From Flavobacterium notoginsengisoli (GTDB lineage: Bacteria > Bacteroidota > Bacteroidia > Flavobacteriales > Flavobacteriaceae), in NCBI RefSeq assembly GCF_014207905.1, contig NZ_JACHLB010000005.1, forward strand, positions 372,001 to 436,000: a DNA stretch of 64,000 nucleotides, read 5' to 3'. Position 1 is the first letter of the stretch; each line of letters opens with the position of its first letter. Positions 42,650 to 50,079 of this stretch are shown piece by piece. The notes below the pieces were generated by a model. The model saw nothing but the letters and a program-made list of their open reading frames with translations, did no database searches and was not told the DNA's origin. A program made the position numbers and the translations under genes.

Positions 42650-43342
42650 CTAAGTTATTCTCTTCGTATTTATCGAAGGAACCCATTCGTCTTTATGACA
42701 GTCTTTGCAAGTTGAAGTTCCTTTTTTTAATTCCTCGGTGTTACCACAAAAGGAACAGGAATATACTCCGTCTTCTGGAATAATTTTATTTTTTTTCTCA
42801 AAAAGCAAAGGCACAATCGGTAATCCGTAACCCACATCTTTGTCTTCGTAATAAAAAACACTTATTTCTCCACTCGTTTCTATAAAAGCATGTCGAACTT
42901 GTCCTAAATGCTCAATAGATTTGATTCGCAATTCTGCAAAAAACTCGTCTTGTGCTAAACTTTCTTTCTTAAAACTCGTTATAGAAAACTTTCCATCGTT
43001 AATTAAACATTCGGTTTTGCCTTCTATAAATTCTTCAAATTTCTTGCTTTTTCCTGTTAGCCAAGTTACGGTGCGATACAAAATGATTATGGTAGAGAAA
43101 ACTATTGCGGCTGGAATAATTCCGACATCTTCATAAAACATCGGATCGCCGGCAGCAGAACCTAAAGCGATAATAATTACAGTTTCGAAAATTGATAATT
43201 GTTTTACACCTCGTTTTCCTGCCAACTTTAATGTCAGCAATAAAATAGTGAACATTACCGTTGAACGAAATATTACCTCCAGAATAAAGGCTTCAGGAAG
43301 ATTGTTATAGAAAAGCCTATCCCATTCAAATATTTCTTTCAT
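42650..43342 (-). CDS. DUF421 membrane protein with C-terminal zinc ribbon
   Basis: 230 aa. Three hydrophobic helices in the first 90 residues carry the DUF421 motif LTLKLAGKRGVKQLSIFETVIIIALGSAAGDPMF. The soluble domain contains EGKTECLINDGKFSI. The C-terminus adds a four-Cys zinc ribbon (YSCSFCGNTEE and TCKDCHKDEW), which the shorter DUF421 protein at 5380-5898 lacks. Function of the family is unknown; the ribbon may mediate a protein or nucleic acid contact. Confidence 0.8.
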   Translation of the reverse strand: MKEIFEWDRLFYNNLPEAFILEVIFRSTVMFTILLLTLKLAGKRGVKQLSIFETVIIIALGSAAGDPMFYEDVGIIPAAIVFSTIIILYRTVTWLTGKSKKFEEFIEGKTECLINDGKFSITSFKKESLAQDEFFAELRIKSIEHLGQVRHAFIETSGEISVFYYEDKDVGYGLPIVPLLFEKKNKIIPEDGVYSCSFCGNTEELKKGTSTCKDCHKDEWVPSINTKRIT

Positions 43343-43349
43343 TTTTTTA

Positions 43350-43366
43350 GATGCTAAGATTCTAAG
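43350..43366 (-). repeat. 8-nt word array B5 (two units)
   Basis: Two units (minus strand TTAGAATC, TTAGCATC), 7 nt upstream of the DUF421 gene start. Confidence 0.7.
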
Positions 43367-43382
43367 TTTTTCTTGCGCTGGA

Positions 43383-43405
43383 CTTCGACTTCGCCCAGTC
43401 TGACA
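43383..43405. repeat. Single arm of the GAGCGAAGTCGAAG repeat
   Basis: CTTCGACTTCGCCCAGTCTGACA, one mismatch from the right arm of the palindrome at 44546-44618. It lies between two 8-nt word arrays. Confidence 0.75.
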
Positions 43406-43436
43406 CTTACTATATTATAAAAAAGGTTCTGAAATC

Positions 43437-43469
43437 TTAGTAATTTAGAATCTCAGAACCTTAGTATCT
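43437..43469 (+). repeat. 8-nt word array B6 (four units)
   Basis: TTAGTAAT, TTAGAATC, TCAGAACC, TTAGTATC. The next bases form the ddl stop codon. Confidence 0.8.
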
Positions 43470-44441
43470 TTAAGCTAAAGCCAATTCGATTGCATTTGTA
43501 AACAAATCTTCCAGAGAAATTCCTGCTGCTTTTGCTTGCTGCGGAATTAAACTTTCTGTTGTTAAACCTGGAATAGTGTTCATTTCAAGCATATGAGGCT
43601 CGTCGTTTACAATAATGAATTCGCTTCTTGAAAAGCCTTTCATTTTTAAAACTTCATAAGCACGTTTTGCTGTATCTCCAACTTTTTTAGTTAGTTCGTC
43701 TGAGATTCTGGCAGGCGTTATTTCTTGTGATTTTCCTTCGTATTTGGCTTCGTAATCGAAGAAATCATTATCTGAAACAATTTCTGTAATTGGAAGCACT
43801 TTGATTTCGCCTTGGTAATTAATTACACCTACAGAAACTTCAGTTCCGTCAAGGAAACTTTCTATGATGATTTCGTTATCTTCTTTATAAGCAACTTCAA
43901 TTGCTATTGGAAGTTCTGCTTCCGTTTTTACTTTTGAGATTCCGAAACTAGATCCAGCTTTGTTTGGTTTTACGAAACATGGCAAACCTACTTTTTTAAC
44001 GATTTCTGAGGTGTTGATTTCGTCTCCTTTGTTCAAATAATAAGAAACAGCCGTTTTGATTCCGTATGGTTTTAAAACTGATAATAAATCCCTTTTGTTG
44101 AATGTCAATGCAGATTGGTAATAATCGCAAGAAGATTGTGGCATGCCAATTAACTCAAAATAAGCCTGCATTAATCCATCTTCTCCTGGAGTTCCGTGAA
44201 TGGCATTGAAAACACAGTCAAAAGTGATTTTTTCGCCGTTTACAGTTACAGAAAAATCATTTCTATCAATTGGGAATTCGGCATCTTTATCGTCGACGTA
44301 AACCCATTTTTCTTTGAAAATGTGAATTCGGAATCCGTTGTATTTTGTTTTATCAAGATATTGATAAACGACATTTCCGCTGATTAAAGATATTTTGTAT
44401 TCGCTGGAATAGCCGCCCATGATAATGGCAATGTTTTTCAT
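43470..44441 (-). CDS. ddl: D-alanine--D-alanine ligase
   Basis: 323 aa from the ATG at 44441 (MKNIAIIMGGYSSEYK); six more upstream codons are unlikely. ATP-grasp ligase with GGYSSEYKISLISG, the glycine loop PNKAGSSFGISKV and metal-binding MLEMNTIPGLT. It joins two D-alanines for peptidoglycan precursors. It is divergent from the PASTA protein gene, which is also a cell-wall type gene. Its stop codon adjoins an 8-nt word array. Confidence 0.94.
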   Translation of the reverse strand: MKNIAIIMGGYSSEYKISLISGNVVYQYLDKTKYNGFRIHIFKEKWVYVDDKDAEFPIDRNDFSVTVNGEKITFDCVFNAIHGTPGEDGLMQAYFELIGMPQSSCDYYQSALTFNKRDLLSVLKPYGIKTAVSYYLNKGDEINTSEIVKKVGLPCFVKPNKAGSSFGISKVKTEAELPIAIEVAYKEDNEIIIESFLDGTEVSVGVINYQGEIKVLPITEIVSDNDFFDYEAKYEGKSQEITPARISDELTKKVGDTAKRAYEVLKMKGFSRSEFIIVNDEPHMLEMNTIPGLTTESLIPQQAKAAGISLEDLFTNAIELALA

Positions 44442-44450
44442 TTCTATATT

Positions 44451-44527
44451 TTGTTTCAAGTTTTAATTTTGTTTCAAGTTTCACGTTTTTTGCCACTGAT
44501 TATACAGATTAAAAATGATTTTTTTCT
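44451..44527. repeat. TTTCARG words and TTTTTTGCCACTGATT repeat
   Basis: TTTCAAG words at 44454-44484, then TTTTTTGCCACTGATT-ATACAGATTAAAAATG (44486 onward). The second part matches the reverse complement of 47795-47846 over about 30 nt with few changes, so it is a dispersed repeat. Confidence 0.6.
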
Positions 44528-44545
44528 GAATTATTCATTGTTATT

Positions 44546-44618
44546 TGTCAGGCTGAGCGAAGTCGAAGCCCCGCATGCTGAATTACTTGGTGTGACTTCG
44601 ACTTCGCTCAGTCTGACA
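44546..44618. repeat. Palindromic repeat with 23-bp GAGCGAAGTCGAAG arms
   Basis: Left arm 44546-44568 (TGTCAGGCTGAGCGAAGTCG...) and right arm 44596-44618 are inverted copies matching at 22 of 23 positions around a 27-nt middle. This word occurs widely in Bacteroidota intergenic DNA as far as I know. Confidence 0.85.
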
Positions 44619-44675
44619 ATCTTGGCACTTTCTCGTTTTAAACAAAATTATCATTTTTTTTGAAACGAAATACTT

Positions 44676-44683
44676 TATCTTTG
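44676..44683 (+). promoter_or_regulatory. -7 box of the PASTA-rluD pair
   Basis: TATCTTTG matches TAnnTTTG. No TTG at normal distance upstream; the nearest is 13 nt away. Confidence 0.5.
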
Positions 44684-44703
44684 TCGCTATTAAAAATAAA
44701 TTT

Positions 44704-45321
44704 ATGAGTTTACGTCAGTATTTAACAAGTCGAGTTTTTTTCTTGCAATTACTTGCAGCCGCAGCTATTATCGCGATTATTGGTTACTTATTTATGCATT
44801 GGTTAACTTTTACGACAGATCACGGACACGAAATTGCTGTTCCGAATTTGTCTAAACTAACTGAAGAACAAGTAGAAGAGAAATTGGATGAACTGGATTT
44901 GGATTATGTTCTACTAGACAGTGTTGATTACAGAAGTGAATTTCCAAAATATAGCGTAGTTGAGCAAGATCCGCTTCCTGGTACAAAAGTGAAAGTAGGA
45001 AGAAAAATTTATATTAAGATTAATGCTTCAGGTTTTTCATCTGTTAAAATTCCTGATTTAATTGAGAAAACATATCGCGAAGCTGTACCAACTTTAAAAG
45101 CTTTAGGTCTTGAATTGGGAACAATTACTTATATTCCGAATCTTGGAAAAGATATGGTTTTGGAGATGCGTTTGAAAGGCAGAAACTTAAAAGTAGGAGA
45201 TCGTGTTCTTAAAGCATCTAAAATTGATTTAGTTTTAGGTGATGGTAAAGCGAGTTATGTAGACGAAAGTCAGGTAGATAGTACAGCAACAACGCCTGAA
45301 GAAACCCCAAACAATGAATAA
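44704..45321 (+). CDS. PASTA domain membrane protein
   Basis: The 205-aa protein has a short cytoplasmic start, one membrane helix (about 14-36) and a periplasmic part with PASTA repeats: VPNLSKLTEEQVEEKLDELDLDYVLLD, then IPDLIEKTYREAVPTLKALGLELGTITY. PASTA domains bind peptidoglycan fragments or beta-lactams in other proteins; here there is no kinase or transpeptidase domain attached. It overlaps rluD by 8 nt. The neighbour ddl also works on the cell wall. Confidence 0.85.
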   Translation: MSLRQYLTSRVFFLQLLAAAAIIAIIGYLFMHWLTFTTDHGHEIAVPNLSKLTEEQVEEKLDELDLDYVLLDSVDYRSEFPKYSVVEQDPLPGTKVKVGRKIYIKINASGFSSVKIPDLIEKTYREAVPTLKALGLELGTITYIPNLGKDMVLEMRLKGRNLKVGDRVLKASKIDLVLGDGKASYVDESQVDSTATTPEETPNNE

Positions 45322-46357
45322 TAATATTGAAGAAAACTTAGATCTGGAAGACGAATTATTCGAACATTACAGATTTGAAGTCCCTAAAGGTCAAGCGTTT
45401 TTGCGTATTGACAAATATTTAATGTATTTGATTCCGAATGCCACGCGAAACAAGATTCAGAACGCAGCTACGGATGGAAATATTTTTGTGAATGATATTC
45501 CTGTAAAATCAAATTACAAAGTAAAACCTTTTGATGTGATCACGATTATGTTATCGCATCCGCCATTTGAAAACCATATTCTTCCTGAAGATATTCCGTT
45601 GAATATCGTTTATGAAGATGATGCTCTTTTATTGATTAATAAAGAGCCGGGAATGGTTGTGCATCCAGGTCACGGAAATTATACGGGAACTTTAGTAAAT
45701 GCTTTGGCGCATCATTTTGATAATCTGCCAATGAACAGTAGTGAACGTCCAGGTCTGGTTCATCGAATCGATAAGGATACTTCTGGACTTTTGGTTGTTG
45801 CCAAAACGGAAGCTGCTATGACGCATTTGGCAAAACAGTTTGAAGCTAAAACAACAGAACGCGAATATATTGCTTTGGTTTGGGGAAATGTTGTAGAAGA
45901 AAGTGGTACAATTGAAGGAAACCTAGCAAGACATTTAAAAGACCGTATGCAAATGGCGGTTTTTGATGATCCCGAAATTGGAAAACCTGCCATTACGCAT
46001 TATAAAGTTTTGGAGCGTTTTGGTTATGTGACTCTTATTTCTTGTAAATTGGAAACAGGAAGAACACACCAAATTCGCGCACATATGAAGCATATTGGTC
46101 ATCCGTTATTTAATGATGAGCGTTACGGCGGTCATTTGATTTTGAAAGGAACGACTTTTACGAAATACAAACAGTTTATCGAAAATTGTTTTAAAGCTTT
46201 GCCTCGTCAAGCGCTTCATGCGAAAACACTTGGATTTGTTCATCCTAATACAGGAGAAATGATGCGTTTTGATACAGAATTGCCAGACGATTTTAAAGAA
46301 TGTATCGAGAAATGGCGTAATTATGTGAAATCGCATAATACGGAAGAAGAGAATTAA
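45314..46357 (+). CDS. rluD: Ribosomal large subunit pseudouridine synthase, RluD family
   Basis: A 347-aa protein with an N-terminal S4 RNA-binding domain (LRIDKYLMYLIPNATRNKIQ, VNDIPVKSNYKVKPFDVI) and the catalytic motif GLVHRIDKDTSGLLVVAKT, where the Asp in HRID is the nucleophile. The substrate is probably 23S rRNA helix 69, as for RluD, though the exact uridines cannot be told. Its start overlaps the PASTA gene by 8 nt, pointing to translational coupling. Confidence 0.92.
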   Translation: MNNNIEENLDLEDELFEHYRFEVPKGQAFLRIDKYLMYLIPNATRNKIQNAATDGNIFVNDIPVKSNYKVKPFDVITIMLSHPPFENHILPEDIPLNIVYEDDALLLINKEPGMVVHPGHGNYTGTLVNALAHHFDNLPMNSSERPGLVHRIDKDTSGLLVVAKTEAAMTHLAKQFEAKTTEREYIALVWGNVVEESGTIEGNLARHLKDRMQMAVFDDPEIGKPAITHYKVLERFGYVTLISCKLETGRTHQIRAHMKHIGHPLFNDERYGGHLILKGTTFTKYKQFIENCFKALPRQALHAKTLGFVHPNTGEMMRFDTELPDDFKECIEKWRNYVKSHNTEEEN

Positions 46358-46375
46358 AATTAGATAATTACCTTA

Positions 46376-46411
46376 CTATAAAAAAAGCTCCATCAAGGAG
46401 CTTTTTTTTTA
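46376..46411. terminator. Terminator after rluD
   Basis: Stem AAAAAAGCTCC/GGAGCTTTTTT with ATCAA loop and nine T after it. Confidence 0.93.
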
Positions 46412-46527
46412 TTCTTACCATAATTTTTCGTTCCAATTTTCTGTAGAAACGCACCGCAGTACGTCTCTACAGATATACTTTGTACTGTAATATTTTGATT
46501 AAAGACTTAAACCTTAATGGTTTAAAA

Positions 46528-47754
46528 TTAATTCTTTATTTTTCCAGTTGAACCAGTTTCTGATGGCAAAAGTTCGAATACAGAAGTAGGAGCGAGGCCT
46601 TGTTCGATTCTATGTGAAACGTACAGTATCGATACATTTGTTTCTTGTTTAATGGTGTTGATGAGCTGAATTACCAAATCTACATTTTCGTCGTCTAAAC
46701 CTTCCACAGGCTCGTCTAGAATTAATAATGGCGGATGTTTTAAAACAGCACGAACGATTAGTCCAACTCTTTGCTGACCGATAGAAAGATCGATGAAACG
46801 CTTTTTACGCAAATGTGTCATTTCGATTACTTCCAGCCATTGTGTTACAATGTTTTTTTGATGTGTTGTAGGTTCTGTATAAAGTCCGATTTGGTCAAAG
46901 AAACCTGAAAGAATCATTTGTTCCAAAGTATGGCCTTTTTGAAACAGATCCATCATAGCAGTTGTATAAATTCCGATTTGTTTTTTGATGTCCCAAACAC
47001 TTTCTCCAGTTCCTTTTTTTCTTCCGAATAAGAATAAATCCTGTCCAAAACCTTTCGGATTATCTCCTGTAATCAAAGATAAAATAGTACTTTTTCCAGA
47101 GCCATTTGGACCGATTAACTGCCAGAATTCGCCTTGTTTTATGGTCCACGAAATGTTGTCGAGAATCTTTCTTTCGTCATAACTTACCGAAACATTTTCC
47201 AGTCTGATTAGTTCATCGTTTGGAAACGTATGAATTTCTGTTGCTTTTGGAATTGCGGTTGTATTTAACGTCTTGAAATGTTTTTCGCTTTTTACAAATG
47301 GATGCAATTCGAATGTATTGTCTTTGATCTGCGCTTTGTTGGGAACAAATTCTAATACATCAACCGTACGGTTTAAAAGCTGAATAATCGCAATGTCGTT
47401 GGTGAGATCTTTTAAAGAATCGGCTAAAACTACTCTTGACGCCTGATCTAAATGATCGAACGGATTGTCGAAAATGATGAAATCGGGTTTTTGGTTGATA
47501 CAGTATTTTAAAAACTCTTTTTTACGTTCTCCAGATGAAAAAGTACGGAGTTGTCTGTGTGATTCTGTGGAAGCCTCTATGCTGTCATATTGAAACTCCT
47601 TTTCGATGAATTTTTCGATAGCAATATCAGAAAACAGTATTCCTTTTTGTGTGTTAAAAATGGCTAGTTCTCCAGTTGCTTCGCCATTTAATATATTGTC
47701 TATTAGTTTTTTCTTATTTACCTGATTTGATAAAAGTATATCCCAGTGTTGCAT
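46528..47754 (-). CDS. Tandem ABC ATPase with degenerate first half (ModF-like)
   Basis: A 408-aa protein with two ABC domains and no membrane helices. The second domain is complete: Walker A LIGPNGSGKST, signature LSIGQQRVGL, Walker B LLILDEPVEGLD and the switch His in VSHR. The first domain keeps a signature (FSSGERKK) and Walker B (FIIFDNPFDHLD) but has no Walker A, because its N-terminal beta strands are missing. It resembles ModF/PhrA-type double ATPases. No permease is nearby, so it may be a regulator and not a transporter subunit. Confidence 0.82.
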   Translation of the reverse strand: MQHWDILLSNQVNKKKLIDNILNGEATGELAIFNTQKGILFSDIAIEKFIEKEFQYDSIEASTESHRQLRTFSSGERKKEFLKYCINQKPDFIIFDNPFDHLDQASRVVLADSLKDLTNDIAIIQLLNRTVDVLEFVPNKAQIKDNTFELHPFVKSEKHFKTLNTTAIPKATEIHTFPNDELIRLENVSVSYDERKILDNISWTIKQGEFWQLIGPNGSGKSTILSLITGDNPKGFGQDLFLFGRKKGTGESVWDIKKQIGIYTTAMMDLFQKGHTLEQMILSGFFDQIGLYTEPTTHQKNIVTQWLEVIEMTHLRKKRFIDLSIGQQRVGLIVRAVLKHPPLLILDEPVEGLDDENVDLVIQLINTIKQETNVSILYVSHRIEQGLAPTSVFELLPSETGSTGKIKN

Positions 47755-47767
47755 TGTAATTTTTATT

Positions 47768-47847
47768 TTTATTTGCCACGAATTCGTGAAATTCGTGGCA
47801 ACGTATTTTTTTTAATCCTTTTAATCTGTGAAATCAGTGGCAAAAAA
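47768..47847. repeat. Inverted-repeat element with GCCACGAATT hairpin
   Basis: Ten-bp hairpin GCCACGAATT-CGTGA-AATTCGTGGC at 47775-47799. The far end, read in reverse, is TTTTTTGCCACTGATTTCAC, which is the same word as at 44486. Outer ends TTTGCCAC are inverted copies. Confidence 0.7.
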
Positions 47848-48699
47848 TTATTCTTTTTGTTGAGTTGCCATTTCGCGGTCATTTCTGGACCATTCGCTCC
47901 ATGAGCCTACATATAATTTCGGAATTGCAATTCCGGCGTAATCCATTGCTAATAAGGTGTGACAAGCTGTAACTCCCGATCCACAATGTACGATTATGTT
48001 TTCATCTTTTTTATCTCCAACTATGGATTTGTATTTTTGACCTAATTCTTCAGCAGATTTAAAAAATCCGTTTTCATCCAAATTTTCAGTTAGCGGAATA
48101 TTTATTGCGCCTGGAATATGTCCAGCAATTAAATCCAGAGGTTCTGTGAGTCCATCAAATCTGTTTTTATCTCGAACATCAATTACAAGATTTTGATTGC
48201 TTTTACGAGCTTTTTCAACGTCCTCAATATCGGCTAATGGCAATTTCCATTTTTGAATTGGATAAGTTGTTTTTTGAAATGTTTCAGTTTCTGAACTTGT
48301 TGGAAAATCATTTTGCAATGCCGCTTGATAACCGCCGTTTAAAACCTGAATTTTTTCGTGTCCAACAGCACGCATCATCCACCAGAATCTTGCAGAAAAA
48401 TTAGAACCATTTTTATCATCATAAACAATAATATGATCTGATGGTGAAATTCCTAACTTCGAAAGTGTTTCAGCAAATTGCTCATTAGTCGGTAACGGAT
48501 GTCTGCCACCATTTGCAGGATTTTCTGGTATCGAAGCCAAATCCTGATTTAAATCTACAAATCGAGCGCCTTTTAAATGTTCCTTTTGATAAACTTCAAA
48601 AGCATTCGAACCTGCTCTGGCATCAATTAAAATGATTTCAAAAAGATTTAACTTGTTTAATTCTTCAGCAGAAATTATGGGAGAAAGAAGAGTAGACAT
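47848..48699 (-). CDS. Sulfurtransferase (3-mercaptopyruvate/thiosulfate type)
   Basis: 283 aa with two rhodanese domains. The active-site loop in the C-terminal domain is HCGSGVTAC; the CGSGVTA form is typical of mercaptopyruvate sulfurtransferase. N-terminal features are LIDARAGSNAFEVYQKEHLKGARFVDL. It transfers sulfur from mercaptopyruvate or thiosulfate to an acceptor such as thioredoxin or cyanide. It starts 2 nt after the ThuA gene on the same transcript. Confidence 0.9.
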   Translation of the reverse strand: MSTLLSPIISAEELNKLNLFEIILIDARAGSNAFEVYQKEHLKGARFVDLNQDLASIPENPANGGRHPLPTNEQFAETLSKLGISPSDHIIVYDDKNGSNFSARFWWMMRAVGHEKIQVLNGGYQAALQNDFPTSSETETFQKTTYPIQKWKLPLADIEDVEKARKSNQNLVIDVRDKNRFDGLTEPLDLIAGHIPGAINIPLTENLDENGFFKSAEELGQKYKSIVGDKKDENIIVHCGSGVTACHTLLAMDYAGIAIPKLYVGSWSEWSRNDREMATQQKE

Positions 48700-48701
48700 T
48701 T

Positions 48702-49559
48702 TTATTGTTTTTTTGAATTACCAAGCCAAAGCAATGCGTTCAGAATCATTTGGCTTTGTGTTTTGTTTTCAAACGTGTACGATAATGTTTTGTTGGTTCC
48801 GCCTTCATAATCAATATCATTATGGCCCATATTTACGTACAGCATTTTATATTTTTTGTTTGTCCAAACTACTGGATAATAACCACTATGCCATATTTCA
48901 TGAGCTTTTGGACCAGTTCCTAAAGGAAAACTGGATTCGTCTATAGCTAATAAAATCTCGATATCAGGATTTTTAGTTAAATCATTAGACCAGCGATACC
49001 ATTCATTTGGTGTCGAACTAAATGTCTTAGGAAGATTTTTAGTAACAGGATGCTGATTTTCTACTCGCAAAACCGCCGAAGTCGGTCTCCATGTATTACT
49101 GCCATATTCTCCAGACCCTAAAAAAGTATTGTGATACCAGTCCCAATCCTGATTATAACTTGAATTATTCAAAGCAAAAGCAGAAAAATGAAATCCGATA
49201 AAACCACCGCCGTTTTCCATATATTTCTGGAATGCATCGCGCTGTTCTTTCTTTTCTGGACGTGTGTCAAGAAATAAAACAACTTTATATTGAGCTAAAA
49301 ACTTTGCATTTAGATTATCCCAATTGCTGGTTGAATCGTATTGAAAATGATTTTCTTCGGCTAGTTTTGGAAACCATTTATTGGCCTCGTGAACAAAGCT
49401 GATATGTGCCTGATCGTTTTTGGCAGTATAAAAAGCAATGACTTTAAATTTTGGTTTTTCTTTTTTATTTTGAGAAAACCCAAAGAAAGAAAAGGCTAAT
49501 ATAAAAATGAAAATAATTCTTTTAAAAACGGTTTGTAGGTTTTGGTTAGAAATAGTCAT
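48702..49559 (-). CDS. ThuA domain exported protein
   Basis: A 285-aa protein with an N-terminal signal (IIFIFILAFSFFGFSQ) and a ThuA-like fold: KVIAFYTAKNDQAHISFVHEANKWF, KVVLFLDTRPEKKEQRDAFQKYMENGGGFIGFHFSA and the conserved PVVWTNKKYKMLYVNMGHNDIDY. ThuA domains resemble glutamine amidotransferases and occur in trehalose or glucoside metabolism; the reaction is not known here. Followed by the sulfurtransferase 2 nt away. Confidence 0.83.
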   Translation of the reverse strand: MTISNQNLQTVFKRIIFIFILAFSFFGFSQNKKEKPKFKVIAFYTAKNDQAHISFVHEANKWFPKLAEENHFQYDSTSNWDNLNAKFLAQYKVVLFLDTRPEKKEQRDAFQKYMENGGGFIGFHFSAFALNNSSYNQDWDWYHNTFLGSGEYGSNTWRPTSAVLRVENQHPVTKNLPKTFSSTPNEWYRWSNDLTKNPDIEILLAIDESSFPLGTGPKAHEIWHSGYYPVVWTNKKYKMLYVNMGHNDIDYEGGTNKTLSYTFENKTQSQMILNALLWLGNSKKQ

Positions 49560-49576
49560 GAAAACGAATCTAAGAA

Positions 49577-49966
49577 TTAGCTTGGTATTTTTTCGATTAA
49601 AATTTCATTTTCAGATTTGTCAAAATAAGTGCAAGTCATTTCGACAATATCGACACGCCACTTTGCGATACCGCATTGTGCACAGTGATTACAAAAAGTC
49701 ATATAATCTGTTTCGCCGTGCTGATGTTTTACCAGATTTTCTATAAACAATTCTTTGTTCGGAAAATCAGCTACTTTAATTTCAGGATATTTTTCTTCGG
49801 CTTCAGCAGTATAATTATTTAAGCCATAATAAACAACGCGTCCGTCATTCACGTAAGTGTCATATCCTTTAACACCCAAAATGATTAAATCCTGAATATA
49901 ATTTGGAAAATCTGCACCAGTTTTTACTTTAGCGTGTGCTTCTTTTATTTGGTCTATTGTAAACAT
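49577..49966 (-). CDS. DUF1398 family protein
   Basis: A 129-aa protein of the DUF1398 family, which in enterobacteria includes phage-envelope-like YbcV. It has FTIDQIKEAHAKVKTGADFPNYIQDLIILGVKGYDTYVNDGRVVYYG and ends GIAKWRVDIVEMTCTYFDKSENEIL. Four Cys residues cluster near residues 95-115, which might bind metal. No signal peptide. It leads a three-gene unit with ThuA and the sulfurtransferase. Confidence 0.8.
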   Translation of the reverse strand: MFTIDQIKEAHAKVKTGADFPNYIQDLIILGVKGYDTYVNDGRVVYYGLNNYTAEAEEKYPEIKVADFPNKELFIENLVKHQHGETDYMTFCNHCAQCGIAKWRVDIVEMTCTYFDKSENEILIEKIPS

Positions 49967-49988
49967 ATTTATATAGTTTTTAGGTTAG

Positions 49989-50076
49989 GTTTTTTTTGGC
50001 CACGAATTCACGAATTTAATTTTTAAAATTATTGAAAACAATTAAATATAATTCGTGAATTCGTGGCGAAAAAAAA
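49989..50076. repeat. 88-bp inverted-repeat element with 18-bp GCCACGAATT ends
   Basis: GCCACGAATTCACGAATT (49998-50015) and its exact reverse complement (50049-50066), each with a T or A tract outside, form long inverted ends round a short AT-rich middle. It lies between the DUF1398 and hydrolase genes. Confidence 0.88.
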
Positions 50077-50079
50077 ATA

